The notes: generated by a model from the sequence alone, not told the origin. Positions 27,494-35,470 are shown, numbered from the stretch's first letter. The stretch: DNA of 64,000 nucleotides from Mesorhizobium sp. WSM4311 (GCF_002295115.1 NZ_NSFV01000009.1:1-64000); one strand, 5' to 3'. A program made the numbers and translations.

Positions 27494-28504
27494 ATGGCGA
27501 GCGGACAGAAAATTCCGGCGAGGATGACGGCAATCGCGATCTCGGAACCGGGTGGCCCACGGGTGCTGAAACCGGAAACGCGCGATGTCCCCTTGCCCGG
27601 CCCCGGCGAGATCCTGATCAAGGTGCATGCCGCCGGCGTCAACCGGCCCGACGTGCAGCAGCGCAAGGGCGCCTATCCGCCGCCGCCCGGTGCATCGGAC
27701 CTGCCGGGCCTCGAAGTATCTGGCGAAGTGGCTGCCCTTGGCGACGAGATATCGCGCTGGCGCATCGGCGACCGGGTGTGCGCGCTGACCCCCGGCGGCG
27801 GCTATGCCGAATATGTCAAGGTTCATGCCGGCAGCGTGCTGCCGCTGCCCGCCGGCTTCACCCACACGGAAGCAGCGGCCGTGCCGGAAAACTATTTCAC
27901 TGTTTGGCACAATGTGTTCGAACGCGGTGGCCTGAAGAAAGGCGAGACGCTGCTGGTGCATGGCGGCTCGTCCGGCATCGGCACGACGGCGATCCAGCTG
28001 GCTTCGGCCTTCGGCGCCTATGTCATCACCACCGCCGGATCCAGGGAGAAATGCGACGCCTGCCTGAAGCTCGGCGCCGACCGGGCAATCAATTACCGCG
28101 AGGAGGATTTCGTCACGGCGGTCAAGGAGGCGACGGATGGCAAGGGGGCCAATGTCATCCTCGACATGGTAGGCGGCGACTATGTCCAGCGAAACTACGA
28201 AGCGGCGGCGGTCGAGGGCCGCATCGTCCAGATCGCCGTGCAGGCTGGTGCCGTCGCCAGCGCGGATTTTTCCAAGATCATGGTCAAGCGGCTGACCCAT
28301 ACGGGGTCGACGCTCAGGCCGCGCACCGTCGAGTTCAAGGCGGCGATCGCGGCGGCTCTGGAGGCACAGGTGTGGCCACTGCTCGGCACGCGCAAGGTCG
28401 CACCCGTCATGGACATGATCTATCCGCTGACCGATGCCTGGCGCGCGCATGAGCGGATGGAGGAGGGCGAGCATATCGGCAAGATCGTGCTCGACGTCGG
28501 CTAG
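27494..28504 (+). CDS. NAD(P)H-quinone oxidoreductase, PIG3-type MDR
   Basis: The 336-residue medium-chain reductase lacks the zinc ligands of alcohol dehydrogenases. Typical segments are VHAAGVNRPDVQQRKGAYPP, AAAVPENYFTVWHNVF and the dinucleotide fold VHGGSSGIGTTAIQLASAFG. It belongs to the p53-induced gene 3 / QorA-like group that reduces quinones with NADPH. The start is the ATG at 27494. It is divergent from the DUF1192 gene. Confidence 0.9.
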   Translation: MASGQKIPARMTAIAISEPGGPRVLKPETRDVPLPGPGEILIKVHAAGVNRPDVQQRKGAYPPPPGASDLPGLEVSGEVAALGDEISRWRIGDRVCALTPGGGYAEYVKVHAGSVLPLPAGFTHTEAAAVPENYFTVWHNVFERGGLKKGETLLVHGGSSGIGTTAIQLASAFGAYVITTAGSREKCDACLKLGADRAINYREEDFVTAVKEATDGKGANVILDMVGGDYVQRNYEAAAVEGRIVQIAVQAGAVASADFSKIMVKRLTHTGSTLRPRTVEFKAAIAAALEAQVWPLLGTRKVAPVMDMIYPLTDAWRAHERMEEGEHIGKIVLDVG

Positions 28505-28795
28505 GACGGCGATATTCAGGCAAGGCCGGCCTGCAAATGATGGCTTCCTGCGCTTCCGGCCTCCGCCGGCCGAAGCACTCATGTGGGCGGTCGTGGCAGC
28601 CAAGGCTATGGCCGGCGTAGGCCGGTGCTCGCCTACGAAAAGTACGCTCCGCTCTGGTTCTCGGTATCAACCCAGTTTGGTCGCTTCGCGCCCGTCTTCG
28701 ACTCCGACTCGGCCTGACCGGAATCTCGACACGGCCTGGGACAGCGCCTTTCGTCCCTGCCTACAAGATGAACAGAGGCTTAATGGTGCAATGCA
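28505..28795. other. Intergenic region, no gene seen
   Basis: This stretch after the quinone reductase gene has no supported coding region. It is rich in short inverted GCCGGC-type repeats near 28560-28625, perhaps the 3' hairpins of the upstream transcript. The regulatory elements of the DUF1127 gene begin at about 28799. Confidence 0.4.
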
Positions 28796-28798
28796 GCA

Positions 28799-28819
28799 TT
28801 TGCATCATTGCTATGCAAA
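28799..28819 (+). promoter_or_regulatory. LysR-type activator site candidate
   Basis: TTTGCAT (28799-28805) and ATGCAAA (28813-28819) form a 7-bp inverted repeat with 7-nt centre, containing a T-N11-A pattern. It is centred about 54 bp before the predicted transcription start (about 28863) of the DUF1127 gene, a usual place for a LysR-type activator. Confidence 0.45.
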
Positions 28820-28827
28820 ATCGGCCG

Positions 28828-28856
28828 TTCAAGTCCTCATCGATGATCACTATCTG
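28828..28856 (+). promoter_or_regulatory. Promoter of DUF1127 gene
   Basis: TTCAAG (28828-28833), a 17-bp spacer and TATCTG (28851-28856) give a modest promoter. The weak -35 box fits a need for an activator bound just upstream. Confidence 0.45.
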
Positions 28857-28895
28857 TGCAGCATCGAAACAAACACCCCATTCAGGAGGACTACC

Positions 28896-29036
28896 ATGAA
28901 CCCGATCCGCGCTTTCCGTAACTGGCGCATGTACAACGAGACCGTGCGCGAACTGAACCGTCTCAACGCACGTCAGCTCAGCGATCTCGGCATCAACCGC
29001 GCCGACATCGAGCGGATCGCCCGCCAGGCGATCTGA
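28896..29036 (+). CDS. DUF1127 small protein
   Basis: A 46-residue protein reads MNPIRAFRNWRMYNETVREL and ends LSDLGINRADIERIARQAI, the DUF1127 signature (YjiS-like arginine-rich helix). AGGAGGA lies 5 nt before the ATG, a strong site for high translation. Short DUF1127 proteins in alphaproteobacteria affect RNA turnover, phosphate or carbon metabolism and motility in different species. A LysR-like site and a promoter lie upstream, and a terminator lies downstream. Confidence 0.92.
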   Translation: MNPIRAFRNWRMYNETVRELNRLNARQLSDLGINRADIERIARQAI

Positions 29037-29116
29037 TTGCAAGCATGATCCGGCCGCAGGGCCGGCTCATGTTGAGAAGTAGAGCCGTCGCAGACGTTCC
29101 CCGTTTCCGGTTCGAA

Positions 29117-29150
29117 CCCGCTGGACCTTGTCCAGCGGGTTTTGTCTTTT
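29117..29150 (+). terminator. Terminator after DUF1127 gene
   Basis: A perfect 10-bp stem (29117-29126 with 29130-29139), a 3-nt loop CTT and a T-rich tract (TTTTGTCTTTTT) lie 80 nt after the DUF1127 stop. Confidence 0.78.
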
Positions 29151-29274
29151 TGGAGCCAGTGCAATTGGCGATTCCAGGAGCGGCGCGGCACTTGTGCGGC
29201 CTGCTCAAAAGTGCCTGTCCCCTACGCGCTTACCGGCTCTCGAACCCATCGGGGCGGCCGCGCTTCCAAAAACA
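29151..29274. other. Intergenic region, no gene seen
   Basis: Between the terminator and the trcR promoter I find no coding or RNA gene. A GTTCGAACC string near 29110 looks like a tRNA T-loop, but no tRNA folds around it. Confidence 0.4.
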
Positions 29275-29303
29275 TTGCGAAACGGCAAGGGAACGGTTAT
29301 ACA
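29275..29303 (+). promoter_or_regulatory. Promoter of trcR
   Basis: TTGCGA (29275-29280), a 17-bp spacer and TATACA (29298-29303) form a good promoter. The leader of about 70 nt contains two adjacent hairpins: 29324-29328 with 29336-29340, and 29341-29347 with 29354-29360 (7 bp, perfect). Confidence 0.5.
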
Positions 29304-29380
29304 GGCCGCGAATTTCCCATTTTGGTGGCTCTAAACCACCGCCCGCGCGGGAACGCGGGCGAACGAGAAGGATTTTTCTA

Positions 29381-30073
29381 ATGGCCAATACGCTGTTGAT
29401 GCCCAAGGCGACCGCCGTCTGGCTGGTCGACAACACCGCGCTCTCCTTCGAGCAGATCGCCCAGTTCTGCGGGCTGCATCCGCTCGAGGTCAAGGCAATC
29501 GCCGACGGCGAATCGGCGCAAGGCATCAAGGGCATGGACCCGATCATGACCGGCCAGCTGACCCGAGACGAGATCGCGCGCGCCGAGAAGGACCCGAACC
29601 AGCGCCTGAAGCTTTCCGACCCCAAGGTGCGGGTGCCGGAATCCAAGCGCAAGGGCCCGCGCTACACGCCGCTGTCGAAGCGCCAGGACCGGCCGAACGC
29701 CATCCTGTGGCTGGTGCGCAACCATCCCGAACTCAAGGACGCGCAGATTTCGCGTCTCGTCGGCACCACCAAGTCGACGATCGAGCAGATCCGCGAACGC
29801 AAGCACTGGAATTCGGCCAATCTGCAGCCGATGGATCCGGTGACGCTGGGTCTCGCCTCGCAGATCGACCTCGACATGGAAGTCAACCGCGCCTCGCGCG
29901 GCCGCGAACAGGCGCAGCCGGTCGGCGACACGCTGCTGCCGGCGGCCCTGACCGAGCGGCTGGTGCCGGCCCCCGAAAAGCCGAGGGACGAGGATGCCGA
30001 ACTCGACGCCAACGCCGTGTTCGCCAAGCTCTCGGCGCTGAAGTCGAAGAACGAAGATGCTGACGACGAATAA
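29381..30073 (+). CDS. trcR: Cell cycle transcriptional regulator TrcR (DUF1013)
   Basis: The 230-residue DUF1013 protein is conserved across alphaproteobacteria. It has two helix-turn-helix-like segments: MPKATAVWLVDNTALSFEQI near the N terminus and RPNAILWLVRNHPELKDAQI followed by LVGTTKSTIEQIRERKHWN in the middle. The C-terminal third is charged and likely flexible. TrcR is described as a cell-cycle-linked transcriptional regulator. The ATG at 29381 follows a hairpin-rich leader, and a strong bidirectional terminator follows the stop. Direct targets are not visible here. Confidence 0.92.
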   Translation: MANTLLMPKATAVWLVDNTALSFEQIAQFCGLHPLEVKAIADGESAQGIKGMDPIMTGQLTRDEIARAEKDPNQRLKLSDPKVRVPESKRKGPRYTPLSKRQDRPNAILWLVRNHPELKDAQISRLVGTTKSTIEQIRERKHWNSANLQPMDPVTLGLASQIDLDMEVNRASRGREQAQPVGDTLLPAALTERLVPAPEKPRDEDAELDANAVFAKLSALKSKNEDADDE

Positions 30074-30091
30074 GGTCTGCGACAGTTCATG

Positions 30092-30120
30092 AAAAAAGCC
30101 CGCTTCGAGCGGGCTTTTTT
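30092..30120. terminator. Bidirectional terminator
   Basis: AAAAAA, then a stem 30098-30104 with 30108-30114 and loop TCG, then TTTTTT. It serves trcR on the plus strand and the WYL regulator gene on the minus strand. Confidence 0.88.
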
Positions 30121-30135
30121 ATTCCATATGCTATC

Positions 30136-30855
30136 TCAGCTTCGCGCCACGCGGTCGGGCGCCATGCCGTAATCCTCGCTGCGCTCCACGGCCCGGTAGA
30201 AGTCGGCAAGCTGCTTGCCGCGCTCCGGCTTGAAGATGCGGCCGGCGATCACCACCGAGGCGATGCGGTCGATGCGGAAGGCGCGGAAGTCGTCGCGCAT
30301 CTCGCACCAGGCGACCAGCGTCCACACCTTGCCCCAGAACCACAGGCCGAGAGGCCTGATGTCGCGCGCGGTGCCGCGCCCGGCCTCGTCGCAATAGTCG
30401 ATGGTCAGCACCTGGCGCTTTTCGACCGCACGCTCGATCAGGTCGATCGCCTCGCGGGCGGCGTCGCTGACCACCCACATCGGTGTGTGGATCTCGGTGC
30501 GGGCGATGCGGTCCTTCTCGGCATCGGGCAGCACCGCGCCGATCTTGACCAATGCCTCGTCGGCGGCGCGTGCCATTGCGGCGCCGCCAAAGGCGCGCAC
30601 CATGCGCGCGCCGGCAACCAGCGCCACGATCTCGTCACGCGTGAACATCAGCGGCGGAAGGTCGAAGCCCTCCCTCATCATGTAGCCGACGCCGGCCTCG
30701 CCGTCGATCGGCACCCCGGTCGACTGCAGGTCGGCAATGTCGCGATAGATCGTTCGCTCGGAAACCTCGAGCCACGTGCCGAGCTTCTGGGCGGTGACCA
30801 GACGGCCACCCCGCAGATGCTGCACGATCTGAAAGAGCCTGTCGGCGCGGCGCAT
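30136..30855 (-). CDS. WYL-domain transcriptional regulator (YafY type)
   Basis: The 239-residue protein has an N-terminal HTH (RADRLFQIVQHLRGGRLVTA, then EVSERTIYRDIADLQSTGVP) and a C-terminal WYL domain (IDYCDEAGRGTARDIRPLGL, then WTLVAWCEMRDDFRAFRIDR). WYL domains sense nucleic acid fragments or small ligands and act in DNA-damage or stress responses. The start is the ATG at 30855. It lies 65 bp after a gene preceded by a 26-bp palindrome, and may be in that operon and control it. Confidence 0.9.
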   Translation of the reverse strand: MRRADRLFQIVQHLRGGRLVTAQKLGTWLEVSERTIYRDIADLQSTGVPIDGEAGVGYMMREGFDLPPLMFTRDEIVALVAGARMVRAFGGAAMARAADEALVKIGAVLPDAEKDRIARTEIHTPMWVVSDAAREAIDLIERAVEKRQVLTIDYCDEAGRGTARDIRPLGLWFWGKVWTLVAWCEMRDDFRAFRIDRIASVVIAGRIFKPERGKQLADFYRAVERSEDYGMAPDRVARS

Positions 30856-30920
30856 CGTTTGCTTCCCCAGTGTTGTTGCTAGGGCGGCTCCTGGACCGGA
30901 GCCGCTCCTGACGACATTCA

Positions 30921-31328
30921 TTACGGTTTCAGTCCTTCGCGCTTGCGCTGCGCGGCGATGAATTCCGCGCCAAAGGACAGTTTCTTCGTTGTCGGCGTCC
31001 TCGCATCGAGCACGCGCCAGAAGGGCGCGATGTCGCTCGTAGTCATGCCGCGATCGAGGTCTTCCCTGGCGGCTTCGGCGACCGTGCGCAGATGATAGCC
31101 AATGGTCACCGGACATGTCACTTCGGCGCCGTGTTCGATGGCGAGCGCCGTGCGCAGCGCACGGACATCCATCTCGACGCCTTCGGGAATCGACCGGATG
31201 AAAGCGTCGACCTGGCGCGCGGTCGGCACCAGCATCGGCTGGCCCTCGACCACGTCACCCACCGTGCGCGGCGTTGGTTTCACGCCGTTGGTGCCAGGCG
31301 TGTTCAGCCTGTCGTTCCAGCTTTTCAT
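30921..31328 (-). CDS. Conserved protein, possible alkyltransferase-like DNA-binding fold
   Basis: The 135-residue protein is not one I recognise with certainty. It has RQVDAFIRSIPEGVEMDVRA and, near the end, IAPFWRVLDARTPTTKKLSF. The order 'transition to TIGYHLRTVAEAA ... PFWRVLD' recalls the DNA-binding part of O6-alkylguanine transferase-like proteins, but the PCHR active-site cysteine is missing, so any such link is tentative. A perfect 26-bp palindrome lies 49 bp upstream of the ATG; the WYL regulator gene is downstream on the same strand. Confidence 0.7.
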   Translation of the reverse strand: MKSWNDRLNTPGTNGVKPTPRTVGDVVEGQPMLVPTARQVDAFIRSIPEGVEMDVRALRTALAIEHGAEVTCPVTIGYHLRTVAEAAREDLDRGMTTSDIAPFWRVLDARTPTTKKLSFGAEFIAAQRKREGLKP

Positions 31329-31376
31329 CGGTCGTTCTCTCGGCTGGCCATGCGCATTATCTCATCGTTGCACATC

Positions 31377-31402
31377 CCTCCTGACAGCATACTGTCAGGA
31401 GG
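31377..31402. promoter_or_regulatory. 26-bp perfect palindrome, copy 1
   Basis: CCTCCTGACAG (31377-31387), a 4-nt centre and CTGTCAGGAGG (31392-31402) form an 11-bp perfect inverted repeat. It lies 49 bp before the gene at 31328 and overlaps the stop of the DJ-1 gene (31395-31397). An almost identical copy is at 32279-32304. Confidence 0.65.
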
Positions 31403-31985
31403 CTTCAGCATATTCCCTGGCAAACAGCGTCCGCATCTGCGCGAGATCGGCGCCTCGCTCGGGATAGAGCGTCTTCAGAAAGGCAAGGGCAAAGGTGCCG
31501 GGCGCCGAACCCGGCGCGGAGACGATTTTGCCGTCGGCGACCGCGTGCGGCACGTCCTGATAGTTGTTGTCGCCGGCATAACCGGCTTCGTGTCCGTTGA
31601 TCCAGTCGCGGCCATTGCTGGTATGTTTGGCTTGTTCGAACATGCCGGCGCGGGCCAGCGCCAGCGTGCCAGCGCAGATGCCGCCGACGACGCCGCCGCG
31701 CGTTGCAACGGCATTGAGCAATTGAGCGACATCCGGAGGTGTTTTGCCCGCCCACTGGTCGGAACCGATGACGGCGACTGCGTCAAGATCGGCATTCTCG
31801 TCGATGCCGGCCGAGCGGTCGGGCGTCAGCCGAAAGCCGCTTATCCCGGTCACCGGCTTGCCTCCAGGGGTCAATGACACGGCACGAGCACCGAACCACT
31901 CAACCGCCGAGGCGGCCAGCAATCCATATTCCCAGTCGGCAAAACCTTCGATGAAGACGAAGCCGATTGTCTTCTGATCAGGCAT
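31395..31985 (-). CDS. DJ-1/PfpI family protein
   Basis: The 196-residue single-domain protein has the nucleophile-elbow cysteine C104 in GGICAGTLAL and the N-terminal VFIEGFADWEYGLLA with the glutamate that pairs with it. Relatives act as glyoxalases, chaperones, or transcription cofactors. No signal peptide. Its last codons overlap the first 26-bp palindrome, so its 3' end carries regulatory sequence for the next gene. Confidence 0.87.
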   Translation of the reverse strand: MPDQKTIGFVFIEGFADWEYGLLAASAVEWFGARAVSLTPGGKPVTGISGFRLTPDRSAGIDENADLDAVAVIGSDQWAGKTPPDVAQLLNAVATRGGVVGGICAGTLALARAGMFEQAKHTSNGRDWINGHEAGYAGDNNYQDVPHAVADGKIVSAPGSAPGTFALAFLKTLYPERGADLAQMRTLFAREYAEAS

Positions 31986-32069
31986 AAGCTCGCTCCGTCC
32001 CCCAGCGCGCCGCAGCTATATCTGGGCATTGCCGCGCCCATGTCCAATATCGATGTCGAAAAATTCGCC

Positions 32070-32237
32070 TCAATTGCCGCGAGAGCGACGTTCCACATAC
32101 ATATCGGGCCAGCCGATATCCTTGCGGATGTCCGCGGGCAGCGCGTTCATGAAACGCTGCGTGCGAATTTCGTTGCGCATGGTGCGAACCTTGCCAACAT
32201 AGTGCTGCATGCCGCGCAGGATGGTGAAACCGTTCAT
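32070..32237 (-). CDS. DUF1127-like small protein
   Basis: A 55-residue protein starts MNGFTILRGMQHYVGKVRTM and ends with LPADIRKDIGWPDMYVERRS, a DUF1127-like tail with the arginine-rich helix. GAGGAG lies 7 nt upstream of the ATG. A perfect 26-bp palindrome (32279-32304) sits 42 bp upstream of the start. It is a real small gene by ribosome site, composition and family pattern. It is divergent from the ring-cleaving dioxygenase gene. Confidence 0.82.
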   Translation of the reverse strand: MNGFTILRGMQHYVGKVRTMRNEIRTQRFMNALPADIRKDIGWPDMYVERRSRGN

Positions 32238-32278
32238 GGCTATTCTCCTCTCTCTAACTGGATGCAGTATCGCACACC

Positions 32279-32304
32279 CCTCCTGACAGCAGTCTGTCAG
32301 GAGG
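32279..32304. promoter_or_regulatory. 26-bp perfect palindrome, copy 2
   Basis: The arms are identical to those of copy 1 (CCTCCTGACAG with CTGTCAGGAGG); only the central bases differ. It lies 42 bp upstream of the DUF1127-like ATG and 221 bp upstream of the divergent dioxygenase gene. Confidence 0.65.
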
Positions 32305-32525
32305 ATGGCAGGGCGCGCGGCGATCGTTCCGGCTGGCGGAAATTGTCCCCGGCCGTGATCTTCGACCCAGCCTTGCGGATGAGGGATTGTTCACGCCGGG
32401 GTGCCTATGGAGCCGACACTGTTCAATTCACGGCGACGAACTGTCAGGATAGGCGGCCTTCAGCGAGGTGACCGCAGTTCTGATATGAAGGGAGAAAATT
32501 CTTCCCCAAAACCAGGGAGACGACC

Positions 32526-33479
32526 ATGAGCCTGCAACTGACAGGAATCCACCATCTGACCGCCATCACCGCCAACGCACCGGGCAATCTTCATTTCTAT
32601 ACGAAGGTGCTGGGCTTGCGGCTGGTCAAGAAGACGGTGAACCAGGACGACACGTCGGCCTATCACCTTTTCTATGCCGACGGCGAAGCGACGCCGGGCA
32701 CCGACCTCACCTTCTTCGACTGGCCGGTTGGCCGCGAGCGGCGCGGCACCCACAGCATCGCGCGGACCAGCCTCAGGGTCGGCAGCCCGGAGAGCCTGGC
32801 CTGGTGGAAACAGCACCTGGCCGGCGAAAACATCGCGACAGGAGAGATTGCCGACATCGGCGGCTACCCGTCGTTCGATTTCGAGGATCCCGAAGGCCAG
32901 CGTCTGCGGCTCGTCAGCGATGGCGGCAAGGGCGGCAGCCATCCCTGGGCGCAAAGCCCGGTGCCGGCCGAGCATCAGATCCGCGGGCTCGGGCCGATCG
33001 TCATCAGCGTCCCCGACATCACCAACACCGAGACGGTGCTGACCAGGGTGATGAACATGCGCAAGGCCCGCGACTATGCTTCGCCGGATGGCGAAGGCCA
33101 GGTCCATGTCTTCGAAATGGGCGCTGGCGGGCCGGCTGCGGAGCTTCATGTCGCCGTGCAGCCCGGGCTGGCTCCCGCAAGGCAGGGCGCCGGTGCGGTT
33201 CATCATGTTGCCTTCAGGGCGCCGGACCAGGAGACGCTGCATCAATGGACCGCCCGCCTGGCCGAATTCCGCCTGCCGTCGAGCGGCGAGGTCGAGCGCT
33301 ATTACTTCCGCTCACTCTATTTCCGTGAGCCCAACGGCATCCTATTCGAGATCGCCACGGACGGGCCGGGCTTCACCGCCGACGAGCCGCTGGAGACGCT
33401 GGGCGAAAGCCTGGCCCTGCCGCCGTTCCTCGAACCGAAGCGCGCCTCGATCGAAGCCGGCCTCAAGCCGCTGAAGTAG
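32526..33479 (+). CDS. Ring-cleaving dioxygenase, VOC family
   Basis: The 317-residue two-module vicinal oxygen chelate protein has metal-ligand candidates in GIHHLTAI (N-terminal module), VHHVAFR (second module) and FREPNGILFEIATD near the C terminus. This order matches MhqA/MhqO/LinE-like hydroquinone-specific extradiol dioxygenases. A role in quinone or hydroquinone detoxification is likely. AGGGAG lies upstream of the ATG. The promoter region holds a conserved palindrome shared with the neighbouring genes. Confidence 0.88.
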   Translation: MSLQLTGIHHLTAITANAPGNLHFYTKVLGLRLVKKTVNQDDTSAYHLFYADGEATPGTDLTFFDWPVGRERRGTHSIARTSLRVGSPESLAWWKQHLAGENIATGEIADIGGYPSFDFEDPEGQRLRLVSDGGKGGSHPWAQSPVPAEHQIRGLGPIVISVPDITNTETVLTRVMNMRKARDYASPDGEGQVHVFEMGAGGPAAELHVAVQPGLAPARQGAGAVHHVAFRAPDQETLHQWTARLAEFRLPSSGEVERYYFRSLYFREPNGILFEIATDGPGFTADEPLETLGESLALPPFLEPKRASIEAGLKPLK

Positions 33480-33497
33480 GTCGTCCTCCCAAAACGG

Positions 33498-33541
33498 CGG
33501 GCGCCGCGGTCCGGTTGGGGAACGCGGCGTCCGTTCTTTCT
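33498..33541 (+). terminator. Terminator after dioxygenase gene
   Basis: An 11-bp stem with one G-T pair (33498-33508 with 33523-33533) and a 14-nt loop is followed by a T/C-rich tail. It lies 19 nt after the stop. Confidence 0.6.
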
Positions 33542-33580
33542 CGGCTTTGACAGCGGGCCGCGTTGCTGGTCAAAGGCGGC

Positions 33581-33742
33581 ATGACGAAACTTCTCGCCCT
33601 TGTCATCGTCGGCTTCATGGTCATCCAGCTGATCAAACCGATCGGCTGGCCAGGGCTCAAGCGCCGCGGCGATTTCTGGAAGCTGGCGCTGCTGGCCATG
33701 GCCGCGATCTCACTGGCGGCCGTGCTCGGGCATTTGACATAG
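33581..33742 (+). CDS. Small two-helix membrane protein
   Basis: A 53-residue protein reads MTKLLALVIVGFMVIQLIKP, a polar loop GWPGLKRRGDFW, and a second helix LALLAMAAISLAAVLGHLT. The hairpin topology and clean Met start support a real gene. No family is recognised with confidence; similar short proteins are frequent in Rhizobiales. It ends 29 bp before the convergent SGNH hydrolase gene. Confidence 0.65.
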   Translation: MTKLLALVIVGFMVIQLIKPIGWPGLKRRGDFWKLALLAMAAISLAAVLGHLT

Positions 33743-33770
33743 GTCTGCAGGCCGCATCGGCCGTCGGTGT

Positions 33771-34484
33771 TCAGCTGGCGAGCACCAGGTCGACGAGATG
33801 CGCGGCCCAGGCGCGGTAGCCCGCCTCCGAGGCGTGGAAGCCGTCCGAGGCGAAACCCTGTTCGGGATTGGTGATCGGCAAGCGCGGGGCCGGCACCGCG
33901 CCGCGTTCAAGGCAGAGCCGTTCACCCATCCGGTTCATTGCGGTGGCGCGGATCTCGAGGATCTTGCCGAGCAGCGGCGGCATGGCCGGCGCCCGCGTGA
34001 ACTCCAGCACCGGCGACCACACGACGCGTGCCTCCGGCCATTTGGCGCGCAGGCCGTAGAGCAAGCCGCCGAACTCCTTCTTGAAGCGCGGCACCGAATG
34101 AAAATTCTTGGTATCGTTGGTGCCGATGGCAAGCACGATATGCGTCCACGGATCGGCCGACAGGTTGGGCAGGACATGGTCGCGGATCTGGCCCGATGTC
34201 GCCGAATTGAAGCCGGCGGCGCGCCAGCGCACGGCGCGGCCGGTGCGCTGCGAGATCAGCACGGCGAGCTGCGCGGCAAGCCCGTCCTCGGAATTGCCGA
34301 TGCCGACCGAGGCGGCCGAGGAGTCGCCCAGCACCAGAAGCGAGATACCGGGCGCCTTGCCGGCGAGTTCGTGCATGACCGGTCCCTGTGCCGGCAGCAT
34401 GCGCGTTGTGCGGCGGCGCACGCCGAGCCCCTGCCAGACATAGACGGGGAAGGCGAGCCAGGTGAGAGAGGCCGGGAAGCGCAT
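33771..34484 (-). CDS. SGNH/GDSL-type esterase
   Basis: The 237-residue hydrolase carries block I VLGDSSAASVG with nucleophile S55, block III GTND, and block V DGFHASEAGYRAW with the catalytic Asp and His. The N-terminal 30 residues are hydrophobic (LTWLAFPVYVWQGLGV) and may anchor it to the inner membrane. It likely removes acyl or acetyl groups from a lipid or polysaccharide. Stands alone between convergent and divergent neighbours. Confidence 0.87.
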   Translation of the reverse strand: MRFPASLTWLAFPVYVWQGLGVRRRTTRMLPAQGPVMHELAGKAPGISLLVLGDSSAASVGIGNSEDGLAAQLAVLISQRTGRAVRWRAAGFNSATSGQIRDHVLPNLSADPWTHIVLAIGTNDTKNFHSVPRFKKEFGGLLYGLRAKWPEARVVWSPVLEFTRAPAMPPLLGKILEIRATAMNRMGERLCLERGAVPAPRLPITNPEQGFASDGFHASEAGYRAWAAHLVDLVLAS

Positions 34485-34567
34485 GGCGGAACCGTGGAAT
34501 GATCTGCGGCAGGCTTAGCGCATGTTTGGGCCGAGGTGAACGGATCCTTGCATCGCCGGCCGGTACC

Positions 34568-35305
34568 CTAAGGGCATTCATCGCCCCGCAGCGACCTGTT
34601 CCCGTATTCATCGTGCAGTCGCACCCAGTCCATGAAGGTCCCGTAAGGACCGGTCTCGTCACGACCTTTCGGTGCAATGTCGAGATACTGATAGGCGCCG
34701 ATGAACTGCTCGCTGCCGCGGGCGCGCGACATGAAGGTCAGGAAAATGTCACCGGTTTCGCCCTTGTAGAAGACAGTGGTGCCGGGCAGGTCCTTCGACG
34801 TCAGCACCGGTGTTTCGAAATTGTAGACCGCTTCGCCGGACGCGATCTGCTTGTCGGTGAAGGACACTTGCATATCGAAGTTGAAGTCCGACGCATAGGA
34901 AGAGACCCAGTCGAACGTCCAGCCCATGCGCTGCTTGTAGGGCTGCAGCTCGGCCAGCGGCGCCCGCGATATGGAGACAAGCGACACGTCACGATGCCTG
35001 AGATGCCGGTTGGCGCCGTCCATATGGTCGGCGACGAAGGCACAGCTTTCGCAGTGATGGGTGGAGCCTGGCGCGAACACGAAGTGATAGACGATCAACT
35101 GGCTGCGGTTGGCGAAAAGATCGGCCAGTTTCATCGGCCCTTGCTCCGTCTCGAAGACGTAGTCCTTCCTTACTTTCAGCCATGGCAGTTCCCGCCGCTC
35201 GGCCGCGACACGCTCGCGCAACCGCGTCAGTTCCTTCTCACGCGCCAGATGCGCCTTGTGCGCCTGGAACCAGTCTTCGCGTGAAACGACCTTGTTGCGA
35301 TGCAT
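34568..35305 (-). CDS. DUF899 thioredoxin-like protein
   Basis: The 245-residue DUF899 family protein has a thioredoxin-like fold with a CESC pair in GSTHHCESCAFVADH, followed by RDVSLVSISRAPLAELQPYK. It ends with MDWVRLHDEYG. Members are predicted dithiol-disulfide oxidoreductases of unknown client. The ATG at 35305 begins MHRNKVVSREDW and has GGGAGAGG upstream; the longer reading lacks homologous character. Cytosolic. Confidence 0.88.
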   Translation of the reverse strand: MHRNKVVSREDWFQAHKAHLAREKELTRLRERVAAERRELPWLKVRKDYVFETEQGPMKLADLFANRSQLIVYHFVFAPGSTHHCESCAFVADHMDGANRHLRHRDVSLVSISRAPLAELQPYKQRMGWTFDWVSSYASDFNFDMQVSFTDKQIASGEAVYNFETPVLTSKDLPGTTVFYKGETGDIFLTFMSRARGSEQFIGAYQYLDIAPKGRDETGPYGTFMDWVRLHDEYGNRSLRGDECP

Positions 35306-35470
35306 GAACCTCTCCCTGTCTCTCATCCCAAGGACGTTCGGGACGAGCGCAAACCGACACCACCGGCAACGCCCAGAGGAAATAGGGATGAGGAGGTCTT
35401 CCCCCAAATCGCGGATAGGAAAAACCCGGGCGCGTTGGCCCGGGTCTGAACGGGGATGGAAAAGCTGGGC

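Noticed and set aside
29100..29140. tRNA-like T-loop GGTTCGAACC
   Set aside because: The flanks do not form a T stem on either strand and no acceptor or anticodon arm is found; the sequence is part of a terminator.
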